A stretch of 37,138 nt of DNA from Victivallales bacterium (GTDB taxonomy: Bacteria > Verrucomicrobiota > Lentisphaeria > Victivallales > Victivallaceae): the NCBI GenBank assembly GCA_031261965.1, contig JAISIP010000068.1, positions 1-37,138 of the forward strand. The letters run 5' to 3'. The translations under genes and the position numbers were made by a program. Below are positions 30,512-37,138 of the stretch, piece by piece; position 1 is the stretch's first letter, and every line of letters starts with the position of its first letter. The notes beneath the pieces were generated by a model. It was not told the origin of the DNA, did not search any database, and saw nothing but the letters and a program-made list of their open reading frames with translations.

Positions 30512-32596
30512 ATGGAAAATCTCTATCTCGGGATCGATATCGGCTCGACTACGTTTAAAGCCGTCCTCTTGAATGAAAAAGGTCAAGTTCGCCAAGCACT
30601 GTATCGACGCACGCGACCGGTGGACACCGGGCGGGTTCGCTGCTCCGGCGTATGCGCAAAATGCGGAGCGTGTAACTTTGGTCAATTGCGCCAAACCGTC
30701 GATAAATTTTTGATGGATGCCGGAATTAAGGGGTTGGGCGAAATCACCTGCACCGCCGTCACCGGCAGCCAGATTGTGGAGGATACCCACGACTTTTTGC
30801 CGTACGATTTTCAGGTCAGCGAAGTCACCGCCCACGTTGCCGGTGCGCGTCATTATTACCCCGACTGCAAAGCGATTCTCGATGTCGGCGGGCAAGACAG
30901 CAAGGCGATGGTCTTCAACGATAAGATGAATATGTGGAACTACAAGATGAGCGGCATTTGCGCCGCCGGTACCGGTGCGTTTCTCGACAGCGTCGCGATT
31001 AAGCTCAATGTCCCGGTCGAAGAGATGGCCGACCGCGCCAACTACGGCAGCGATCTGGAGTTTTCCAGCGTCTGCGCGGTACTATCCGCCACGAGCATCA
31101 ACAAATTCAAAAACCGTTTCCCGATGGGTGATATTATCGGCGGAGCGTGCCGCGCTCAAGCCCGCACCATCATGTCCGGGGTGGGCGAACTCTTTTTGGA
31201 CTACAAAGGCGATATTGTCTTCCAAGGCGGCGTGGCATACAATCAGGCGGTCGCGCATTATCTCAAGGAGATCACCGGCAACAATATCGTTACGCCGGAG
31301 CTTCACGGGGTAATGGGTGCACTCGGTTCGGCTTGTCTGGCGCGTCAATTTTACCATCTTAAAGGGAAATTCAACCCCGAGATCGGGCTTCCGCCCGTGG
31401 AGCGTCATCTCGAATCGGTCAATTTGCGTGCCCGCGCCACGCGCAAAGATTTTCTCGGAAGGGGCGATGAGCCGCTGGTGTGGCGCAATTTGTTTTTCCC
31501 CACCGAAATCTTAAACGCGATCGGGGCGCGGGCACTGACGCTCGAAACCTATGCCGCGCTTTTTGCCCGCAGTCGGCACAAGGTCAAGCGGGCGTTTGAC
31601 CGGGCGGCGTGCAAGGGATTTTCCGGCGAAACGTGTTCTTTTTTGCGGGTGCTTGAGGGGTCGGACCTGCCCCGCCCGGCGTTTGGGGTTTCCACCTCGC
31701 AACCCTGCCAGCAGGGCGAACGTATTTTTCGCGATCTCGGACGCAATTACGGTTTGTCGGACCGTTTCTTTTCGCTGCAAACTCCGGCTACCGGGGCGGA
31801 CGACGCGCTGGCGGTGGAGCATTTGGCGGAGGAGTTGGAGCGTTCGGTCCGTCAGATGGAAAAGGCGTTGAATTTGACGCTCAAGCCCCAGCGACTGAAA
31901 GAAGCGTGCGAACACTCCAACAACGCAAGACACTATTCTTTGCTGGCAAATGAGTTGCGTTTTAACAGCCCGCCTCTTATCCGCGGGACGCAAGCAATTT
32001 ACTTTGCCTCGATTTTCAGCCAGCTTTGGGGTCGCCCCGAGTTGACCGAGATTCAACAAAAACTCTATGAAGAACTCAAAAATATTCGCGAAGAAATCGC
32101 CGACTCGGTCAAAATTGAAGATACTCATCGGTTGCTTTGGCTGCATTTGCCCCCGTTTTACGACACATCGTTGTTGGACTATATCGAAATAAAGCGCCGG
32201 GCACCGATTGTTTTTGAAGAGGTAAACTATATCGGCTGGAAGCCGCTCGATGTTTCCGACCCCTACCGCTCATTGGCAAAAAAGGTTCTCAGTACCGGGT
32301 TTATGGATCCGGCGCAAAGGGTAAAGACCATTCTCGAACAGGCTCCTGTTATTCACTACAACGGTTGCATCCTCTACAACCACGGTTTCGGGCGTTGTTC
32401 GATGGCGGACAGTTCATTTGTCAAGCATTTGCGCGAAGAGTTAAACCAGGCGGCGATTCCGCTGCTGGTTCTCGACGGTGATTGTGTTGACCCGACTATC
32501 GACCCGTGCAGCACCGAAACCAAGATTTCCGCATATATCGAAGCTTTGAACGAACGGAAATACGGCAATATCTTTGGCGCATTGAGGAAAAAATAA
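30512..32596 (+). CDS. Fused 2-hydroxyacyl-CoA dehydratase activator (BadF/HgdC) and HgdB-like protein
   Basis: 694 aa. Residues 1-275: ASKHA ATPase of the BadF/BadG/HgdC family, with LGIDIGSTTFKAV (phosphate loop), DVGGQDSK, ICAAGTGAFLD (Cys150) and FSSVCAVLSA (Cys188); the two cysteines correspond to those holding the [4Fe-4S] cluster in the HgdC dimer. An extra CxxxCxxCxxC motif (Cys44/48/51/54) lies after strand 2. Residues about 315-694: HgdB/BcrB-type dehydratase or double-cubane-cluster fold with HYNGCILYNHGFGRC, LDGDCVDPTIDPCS and STSQPCQQGERIF. The first part normally pumps electrons into the second at the cost of ATP. Substrate is unknown. A promoter and palindrome precede it; the cupin gene follows by one base. 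Confidence 0.85.
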   Translation: MENLYLGIDIGSTTFKAVLLNEKGQVRQALYRRTRPVDTGRVRCSGVCAKCGACNFGQLRQTVDKFLMDAGIKGLGEITCTAVTGSQIVEDTHDFLPYDFQVSEVTAHVAGARHYYPDCKAILDVGGQDSKAMVFNDKMNMWNYKMSGICAAGTGAFLDSVAIKLNVPVEEMADRANYGSDLEFSSVCAVLSATSINKFKNRFPMGDIIGGACRAQARTIMSGVGELFLDYKGDIVFQGGVAYNQAVAHYLKEITGNNIVTPELHGVMGALGSACLARQFYHLKGKFNPEIGLPPVERHLESVNLRARATRKDFLGRGDEPLVWRNLFFPTEILNAIGARALTLETYAALFARSRHKVKRAFDRAACKGFSGETCSFLRVLEGSDLPRPAFGVSTSQPCQQGERIFRDLGRNYGLSDRFFSLQTPATGADDALAVEHLAEELERSVRQMEKALNLTLKPQRLKEACEHSNNARHYSLLANELRFNSPPLIRGTQAIYFASIFSQLWGRPELTEIQQKLYEELKNIREEIADSVKIEDTHRLLWLHLPPFYDTSLLDYIEIKRRAPIVFEEVNYIGWKPLDVSDPYRSLAKKVLSTGFMDPAQRVKTILEQAPVIHYNGCILYNHGFGRCSMADSSFVKHLREELNQAAIPLLVLDGDCVDPTIDPCSTETKISAYIEALNERKYGNIFGALRKK

Positions 32597-32597
32597 A

Positions 32598-32948
32598 ATG
32601 ATTCGCAAAAACGGGGAATACAAAGTTGAAATTCGCGAAGCGATGCGCGGCGGCGACGGGTCGGTCAAGATTGAAGAGTTTTGGGCACCGGAAGTTGAAA
32701 TGCGTTCAAAAAACCGAATGTTTTCGCGCCTGACATTAAATCCGGGTTGCTCGATCGGGTTTCACACCCATGATAATGAAGATGAAATTTTTGTGGTAAT
32801 TCGCGGTCGCGCTGAAGCCGACGACAACGGCAAAACCGTGTCGCTTGAGCCGGGCGACACCATTTTAACCGGCAACGGTGACGGTCATGCGATTCGTTGC
32901 GTCGGGAATGAACCGCTCGAACTTGTGGCGGTGATTTCGCGCTACTAA
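32598..32948 (+). CDS. Small cupin-domain protein
   Basis: 116 aa single cupin. Motif 1 GFHTHDNEDEIFVVIRG has the metal-binding His-x-His-(x)4-Glu pattern, and motif 2 LEPGDTILTGNGDGHAIRC has the final His. Single-domain cupins bind metal and act as isomerases, dioxygenases or sensors; the substrate cannot be told. It begins one base after the dehydratase fusion, so they are co-transcribed and may share a pathway. Its TAA is part of the 4-bp target duplication of the repeat that follows. Confidence 0.85.
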   Translation: MIRKNGEYKVEIREAMRGGDGSVKIEEFWAPEVEMRSKNRMFSRLTLNPGCSIGFHTHDNEDEIFVVIRGRAEADDNGKTVSLEPGDTILTGNGDGHAIRCVGNEPLELVAVISRY

Positions 32949-32949
32949 A

Positions 32950-33117
32950 GGGTATCTCTAAAGACTGGCTTGAGTTAAAAAATCGATAGAGTCGTAATTT
33001 GGAGGCGAGATTTTGCGCGTATCTGGCTAACATAGAGTTAACCAGATACGCGCAAGCAATGCACATACGAATACGAGATGCGATTTTTAGCCAATCTTCC
33101 AGTTTTTAGAGGTAGCC
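32950..33117 (+). repeat. Family A palindromic repeat, full copy 4 (168 bp), perfect target duplication
   Basis: Ends GGGTATCTCTAAAGACTGG and CCAGTTTTTAGAGGTAGCC; TAAA duplicated on both sides (32946-32949 and 33118-33121). The central hairpin (33013-33055, TTGCGCGTATCTGG... / CCAGATACGCGCAA) is the best preserved in the window. Excising it puts lysA about 20 bases after the cupin gene, so the insertion split an operon. Confidence 0.9.
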
Positions 33118-33142
33118 TAAATATTTACGGAGATAAGCAGAA

Positions 33143-34363
33143 GTGTTAAGTAGAGATTTTTTATTGAATTTGGCAAAAGAATACGGCACGCCGCTGTACG
33201 TTTACGATGGCGATATGGTAGTGGCGCGTTATCGCGATTTATTCGGATTCATCCCGTATTCCAAGCTCAAAGTATGTTGCGCGATGAAGGCGAACTACAA
33301 CCCCGGGTTGCTTGCGCTGCTCCGCGATGCGGGTGCGAGCCTGGATACGGTCAGCCCCGGTGAAGTTATTATGGCACTCAAACTCGGATTCCCCAAAGAA
33401 AAAATCATCTACACCGCCAACAATATGACCGATGCGGAGTTTGAGCAAGTTTTAGCCACCGGCGTAACCATGAACATCGGGTCGCTTTCGCGGCTTAAGA
33501 AAATCTCCGTATCCCACCCCGGAATCTCGTTGTGCTTGCGGTTTAATCCAGATGTTTGTGACGGCGACCACGCCAAGACCATGACCGGCGGCGATCTTAC
33601 CAAATTCGGCATTTTGCTTGAAGCTGTTGAGGAAGTAAAGTCTATTGTCCGCGCCGGAAAGCTCAAGATTATCGGGCTGCATGAACACACCGGCAGCGGG
33701 TTGCAACGGGCTGAGTCGGTCTACCAGTCGATGGAAAATCTTATGAATATCGCCACGCCGGAGAATTTCCCGGATCTTGAATTCCTCGATTTCGGAGGGG
33801 GCTTTAAAGTTCCCTATAAGCCGGATGAGGCGCGAATTGATTATGTCGCTATGGGCAAAGAAATTACGCGCCGATTTGAGGCGTTTACCGCACGTTACGG
33901 ACGCAAGCTCGATATGCTTTTTGAGCCGGGCAAATATATTTTCGCCGAAGCCGGGTATCTTTTAACCGAAGTCAATACGATAAAACATAACCGTAGTCGG
34001 GTGATTGTCGGGTGCAACTCCGGGTTTCCGCAACTGATTCGCCCGGTGCTGTACGATGCGTATCACAATATCGAAAACCTCAGCAACCCGAACGGAGCTG
34101 GCAAAATCTACGATGTTTGCGGCAATATTTGCGAGACCGGCGACCGTTTTGCCGAGCAGCGACTTTTACCTGAAATTCGGGAATACGATATTTTGTCTAT
34201 TCAAAATGCCGGGGCTTACTGCTACAGCATGGGGGGTGTTTACAACCTCCGCGCCATGCCGACCGAAGTTGTCGTTTCGGGCAAAAAGGTAACTTATTTG
34301 CGCAAAGGACTTACCTCCGAAGAGCTTTGCAATCAGATACTGAGCGAGGGTAAGTTGCTATGA
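33143..34363 (+). CDS. lysA: Diaminopimelate decarboxylase
   Basis: 406 aa, GTG start with GGAG ten bases upstream. Fold-III PLP enzyme: CCAMKANYN holds the PLP lysine (Lys49), FGGGFKVPYKP the phosphate loop, FEPGKYIFAEAG replaces the common EPGR, CGNICETGD carries the catalytic Cys, and NAGAYCYSMGGVYN is the C-terminal LysA signature. It makes L-lysine from meso-diaminopimelate. The usual HIGSQ segment reads HEHTGSG, a variant I associate with some non-proteobacterial LysA proteins. It overlaps tsaB by ATGA. Confidence 0.92.
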   Translation: MLSRDFLLNLAKEYGTPLYVYDGDMVVARYRDLFGFIPYSKLKVCCAMKANYNPGLLALLRDAGASLDTVSPGEVIMALKLGFPKEKIIYTANNMTDAEFEQVLATGVTMNIGSLSRLKKISVSHPGISLCLRFNPDVCDGDHAKTMTGGDLTKFGILLEAVEEVKSIVRAGKLKIIGLHEHTGSGLQRAESVYQSMENLMNIATPENFPDLEFLDFGGGFKVPYKPDEARIDYVAMGKEITRRFEAFTARYGRKLDMLFEPGKYIFAEAGYLLTEVNTIKHNRSRVIVGCNSGFPQLIRPVLYDAYHNIENLSNPNGAGKIYDVCGNICETGDRFAEQRLLPEIREYDILSIQNAGAYCYSMGGVYNLRAMPTEVVVSGKKVTYLRKGLTSEELCNQILSEGKLL

Positions 34364-35043
34364 GCTGCAACTATTCGGCTGCACTTGATCTCTCGGGTCG
34401 GGAAGCCGGGTTTGCTCTGTTGAACGGGGCAAAAATCGTACTCTCCGAAATTCTTCCTATGTATGGACGCGACTCGGCGCAACTTGCAAAATGGGTTGAA
34501 TCGAAGTTGAAAACAGTCGGAGCTCCATTTGATTCGATCGTCAAATGGAGCGTGGGTTCAGGACCGGGAAGTTTCACCGGGATGCGGCTTGCGGCGGCGT
34601 TGATTAGCGGATTGACCTTTGACAAACCGGGAGTTCTGACCCGCTGCGTCCCGACGGCGGTGGCGTTGGCGGCGAATTGTTCCGCTCCCCAGGAGGGTGA
34701 ACGCATCGGGGCGTTGTTCGACGGACGGAATCGCGAATTGATTTTTTTTGAAATGCAAATCCGCGCCGGGGAAGCAGTTCCGACCGGAGAAGAACAGGTG
34801 TTGAATTCCGAACAAGCTACGAAGTTTTTCACGGCATATACGGTAGAACGCCTGATCGGGTTTGAGTCCGAATTCCCCGCGCTGGAGAAGTTGCTTGACC
34901 CGGCTGTTGCGGCGAAAATCGAACGCTTTACTTCAATCAAACCCGAGGCACTCGCCTTGTCGCGCTACAAGCCGTTCGACAACAATCTATCGGATTTAGT
35001 TTACATTCGCCCCGCCGTATTTGCTTCTCAAGGGTCTCTCTAA
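34360..35043 (+). CDS. tsaB: tRNA N6-threonylcarbamoyladenosine factor TsaB
   Basis: 227 aa. ALDLSGREAGFALL begins the ASKHA fold and SGPGSFTGMRLAAA (67-80) is the TsaB signature; LFDGRNRELIFFEM follows. It partners TsaD in making t6A on tRNAs that read ANN codons. Its ATG overlaps the lysA stop. The last codons GGG TCT CTC TAA come from repeat copy 5: the protein now ends SQGSL. Removing the repeat and one TCAA restores CAA CGG TAA, so the original end was SQR. The change is at the extreme C-terminus and probably harmless. Confidence 0.9.
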   Translation: MSCNYSAALDLSGREAGFALLNGAKIVLSEILPMYGRDSAQLAKWVESKLKTVGAPFDSIVKWSVGSGPGSFTGMRLAAALISGLTFDKPGVLTRCVPTAVALAANCSAPQEGERIGALFDGRNRELIFFEMQIRAGEAVPTGEEQVLNSEQATKFFTAYTVERLIGFESEFPALEKLLDPAVAAKIERFTSIKPEALALSRYKPFDNNLSDLVYIRPAVFASQGSL

Positions 35044-35198
35044 AAACTATGTTGAGGTAAAAATCAGCAGATTTGTAATTTGGATGTGAGATTTTGCAAA
35101 TATCTGGCCAACATAGAGTTAACCAGATATAAGCAAACAGCGGGCATACGAATATGAGCCGCAATTTTCAATCAAGCTTCCAGTTTTCAGGGATACCC
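35032..35198 (+). repeat. Family A palindromic repeat, full copy 5 (167 bp), perfect target duplication
   Basis: Ends GGGTCTCTCTAAAAACT and AGTTTTCAGGGATACCC; TCAA on both sides (35028-35031 and 35199-35202). The central hairpin ATATCTGGCCAAC / GTTAACCAGATAT is present. It inserted at the junction of convergent tsaB and the lipoprotein gene and now encodes the end of TsaB. Confidence 0.9.
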
Positions 35199-35978
35199 TC
35201 AACGGTAAATCGGGGGATAAAACTCCGTAAGCGGAATAGTAACATCAAGCTGATAATCAACTACGGTCACTTTGGTTTTTACCCCTTGACTCTCGGTGGC
35301 GATTTCGACCGGGATTTTTACCCCCTCATGCATACCGTACCGGACGATTTTTGAGACGCTCTCGCCAACCCGATACGCTTTAATGAGGTAGTCTTCTTTG
35401 TCGATGTAGATGTAGAATAGCGGAATATTGGGGTTTTCATCGTTGATTTTGCACGAAAGCCGATAATAATCTTCATCGCCCATAATACAGCCAGAGATAG
35501 AAATTTCGTCGAATACCGATGAGAGACTGCTTTCGGGGTTCGCAATTAAGATCAGGTTTTTGACCTGCTTCATCTGGTCTTCGTCGAGCTTGTTGTTTCG
35601 CTTGTTCGCGTAATCGCACTGCCAACCATTTTTGCCGTTGATGACAATGCCGCTGACCGGCTTATTATCGATGTTGCTGACCATTTTAAGTTTGTCCGGT
35701 TCGACGAACCAAACGTCGGTGAGCATCTCTTCGGGGTCTTCGGCAAAGCCGCGTTCGGTGACGGAGATTTGGCGTTGGAAGTAACTTTTCGCCTTGACAT
35801 ATCGACCTTCGGGGTCAAGAGCTTTTTGCATGTTCTTTTCGATGGTTTCAAGCTTGACGTCCACCGGGTACAGCTCCTCTTCGGGCAGCGAATTGCAGCC
35901 GCTCAAAACGAGAGACCCCAACGCGAACAAACACGCCGCCCCAAACCGAAACGCCAATTTCAACTGACTCTTTTGCAT
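35199..35978 (-). CDS. LolA-like outer-membrane lipoprotein
   Basis: 259 aa. Signal peptide with lipobox LVLSGC (Cys28), so signal peptidase II substrate; Asn after Cys allows outer-membrane sorting. The body looks like the LolA/LolB or outer-membrane lipoprotein-sorting fold: PDKLKMVSNIDNKPVSGIVINGKNGWQCDY, then IPLFYIYIDKEDYLIKAYR and VTIPLTEFYPP. A strong AGGAGG lies four bases before the ATG, the clearest Shine-Dalgarno in the window. It starts 22 bases after darG, so it may be read through from darTG. Its TGA lies in the target duplication of repeat copy 5. Exact cargo unknown. Confidence 0.75.
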   Translation of the reverse strand: MQKSQLKLAFRFGAACLFALGSLVLSGCNSLPEEELYPVDVKLETIEKNMQKALDPEGRYVKAKSYFQRQISVTERGFAEDPEEMLTDVWFVEPDKLKMVSNIDNKPVSGIVINGKNGWQCDYANKRNNKLDEDQMKQVKNLILIANPESSLSSVFDEISISGCIMGDEDYYRLSCKINDENPNIPLFYIYIDKEDYLIKAYRVGESVSKIVRYGMHEGVKIPVEIATESQGVKTKVTVVDYQLDVTIPLTEFYPPIYR

Positions 35979-36000
35979 AAAACCTCCTGTTTATATGTTT

Positions 36001-37047
36001 TTATTCGATAGTGCTAAACCAATTATTTTCTTTTAATCTAACTAAAGCCAATTCAATTTGCCGGGGGCTGAATTGTTTTTTGCTCTCATTCCACGCATAA
36101 GTATGTTCAATTACCTCTTTTAGTGAGCTGACATTCTCTTTTTGTACAATCCAATGAACTGTAGATAGTAATTCAAGTCCAAAAGAAGTTTCATAGCCGC
36201 TGACAAGCTCTTCAACTCGTTTCATCCTATTACAAGTATCGCGATGTTGCTCCAAAAAATCAGTAACTTCTTCTTCCGCGCCGGGTACGATTTTTAATTG
36301 TTTTTGCGGATTATCTCCCCAATCGGCAAAGCCGAAAAGCAAATGTCCTTCCACTGCATTAAGAACATGGCGCAGATTTTCAGCATATGGTCCATGTTGA
36401 GCTTTGACATAATTTAAACGCAATTCTTCCCCGCTAATTTGAAGAAAATACAATAATTTATGCACCTCCAGCAAAGTTATAAACGGGTCGAGAAGCCCAT
36501 CAAGATAATGTTTAATCAGCCCGACCAGCGCGGCACGCCCCTGTGTCATTTTCGGAATTTTGCGGTTATGAACCATTTTTTCCGCATGCGGAGCTCCGGC
36601 GGGTTGATAAATATCAATACGAACATCGCTTAAGGTTCTTAATATAATATCCATTTTACTTTTGACCAGATTCCAGTCGAGACCGCCAAGCCCACTGCCC
36701 AGCGGAGGGATTGCAATAGATGTAATGTTTTTATCTTTGATGACTTTTACCAGATCTATCAAGCCGGATTCAATATCCTCAATACGACTGACTCCGCGCC
36801 AATGTCGTTTGGTCGGAAAATTTATGATATATTTGTGGTTTATCATATCGTTGGTTTCATACACGAACATTTTTCCGGGCATAACGGCTTTGCGTTTGCA
36901 CAAAGATTCGTAAGCGGCAAAATTATCGGGGAAACGGTTTTTGAATTGAAGAGCGAGCCCGCGTCCCATAACGCCGACGCAATTTACCGTGTTGACAATC
37001 GCCTCGGTGTCGGCATCGAATATATCTCCGGATTTGTATTCAATCAT
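36001..37047 (-). CDS. darG: DarG antitoxin: macro-domain DNA ADP-ribosylglycohydrolase
   Basis: 348 aa from ATG 37047, with GAGG six bases upstream; the longer in-frame start at 37107 lies inside the upstream darT gene. N-terminal macro domain (1-150): VNCVGVMGRGLALQFKNRFP (21-40) and IPPLGSGLGGLDW (113-125), the ADP-ribose-binding pattern of DarG. The C-terminal half (about 160-348) is the DarT-binding domain (GLIKHYLDGLLDPFITLLEVHKLLYFLQ split over two helices, then AQHGPYAENLRHVLNAVEGH). It removes ADP-ribose from thymidine in DNA and neutralises DarT, which is encoded 13 bases upstream. DarTG systems are toxin-antitoxin and phage-defence modules. A+T-richer than most neighbours, so probably horizontally acquired. 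Confidence 0.9.
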   Translation of the reverse strand: MIEYKSGDIFDADTEAIVNTVNCVGVMGRGLALQFKNRFPDNFAAYESLCKRKAVMPGKMFVYETNDMINHKYIINFPTKRHWRGVSRIEDIESGLIDLVKVIKDKNITSIAIPPLGSGLGGLDWNLVKSKMDIILRTLSDVRIDIYQPAGAPHAEKMVHNRKIPKMTQGRAALVGLIKHYLDGLLDPFITLLEVHKLLYFLQISGEELRLNYVKAQHGPYAENLRHVLNAVEGHLLFGFADWGDNPQKQLKIVPGAEEEVTDFLEQHRDTCNRMKRVEELVSGYETSFGLELLSTVHWIVQKENVSSLKEVIEHTYAWNESKKQFSPRQIELALVRLKENNWFSTIE

Positions 37048-37060
37048 TATTGCCTCTTTG

Positions 37061-37138
37061 TCAGTAGTACCATTCTGGTTTAATCGCAATTGGCGGTCGA
37101 TGTTCAACTCCGCGAAGAAGTGAATCTACCTGTCTATA
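37061..37138 (-). CDS. darT: DarT toxin, C-terminal 25 residues only (continues past window)
   Basis: The minus-strand frame is open from the window edge to TGA at 37063-37061. It ends RPPIAIKPEWYY, matching the conserved basic-hydrophobic-PDWY(F/Y) end of DarT, the ADP-ribosyltransferase that modifies thymidine in single-stranded DNA. The order darT then darG, 13 bases apart, is the usual one. Only the last residues are visible, so activity cannot be judged. Confidence 0.8.
   Translation of the reverse strand, partial: YRQVDSLLRGVEHRPPIAIKPEWYY

Noticed and set aside
1092-35198. CRISPR array
   Set aside because: The repeats are kilobases apart, palindromic, of variable length and bear target duplications; there are no spacers of regular length and no cas genes.
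1092-35198. Family A repeats as insertion sequences with their own transposase
   Set aside because: The longest copies are 168 bp (255 bp for copy 3) with no usable open frame, and no transposase-like protein is encoded in the window.
37048-37107. Twenty extra N-terminal residues for DarG (start at 37107)
   Set aside because: These bases encode the DarT C-terminus in another frame; GAGG precedes ATG 37047 and macro-domain sequence starts there.
1-37138. tRNA, rRNA or riboswitch genes
   Set aside because: I looked at the gaps between genes and saw no cloverleaf, rRNA segment or known riboswitch core; a covariance-model scan would be the decisive check.

Overview
The window reads as ordinary chromosome of a Gram-negative, probably anaerobic bacterium. 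An outer membrane is suggested by two lipobox lipoproteins, a SurA-like chaperone, a phosphoheptose-isomerase-type protein and polyprenyl-phosphate glycosyltransferase genes. Anaerobic metabolism is suggested by a ferredoxin-linked 2-oxoacid oxidoreductase and a 2-hydroxyacyl-CoA dehydratase-type protein. The divergent CdsA signature and gene content would fit the Lentisphaerota/Verrucomicrobiota/Planctomycetota group, but that is a low-confidence inference with no rRNA or tRNA to anchor it.

Layout, left to right. (1) 3-1079: ornithine decarboxylase-type gene, cut by the window edge. (2) 1354-5424: tight plus-strand operon of FkbM methyltransferase, GT2 glycosyltransferase, SDR epimerase, cyclophilin and an SGNH hydrolase whose catalytic block I lies at the wrong (C-terminal) end. 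(3) 5425-8181: repeats, one A+T-rich secreted-protein gene, the minus-strand primary-type sigma factor and a 530-base repeat-filled gap. (4) 8182-16912: mfd, a GmhA-like SIS protein, uppS, cdsA, an Lrp regulator, an aminotransferase, a secreted protein and a lipoprotein. (5) 16931-19540: thyX, pdxA and a SurA-like isomerase, nearly without gaps. (6) 19550-26957, minus strand: ferredoxin, alpha and fused beta-gamma subunits of a 2-oxoacid:ferredoxin oxidoreductase, downstream of a MoxR ATPase, a U32 family protein and an orphan OppB-type permease. (7) 27176-32948: a SNF2/SWIM helicase divergent from a fused dehydratase activator/dehydratase protein plus cupin. (8) 33143-35043: lysA and tsaB. 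(9) 35199-37138, minus strand: a LolA-like lipoprotein and a DarTG toxin-antitoxin module, with DarT cut by the right edge.

The most striking non-genic feature is a dense family of short palindromic, MITE-like repeats. I find eleven loci, all between or at the ends of genes. Full copies are 167-168 bp with about 19-bp terminal inverted repeats, and three copies have perfect 4-bp target duplications. They separate genes that look like former operon partners, supply stop codons to several genes, and in one case let the empty site be rebuilt, showing that the C-terminus of TsaB was changed by insertion. A second inverted-repeat family occurs at 7824-7988 and 25697-25732. No transposase gene is present in the window.

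The best candidates for something new are the circularly permuted (or duplication/truncation-derived) SGNH hydrolase, the repeat family and its effect on gene ends, and the single-chain dehydratase activator/dehydratase fusion with an extra four-cysteine motif.
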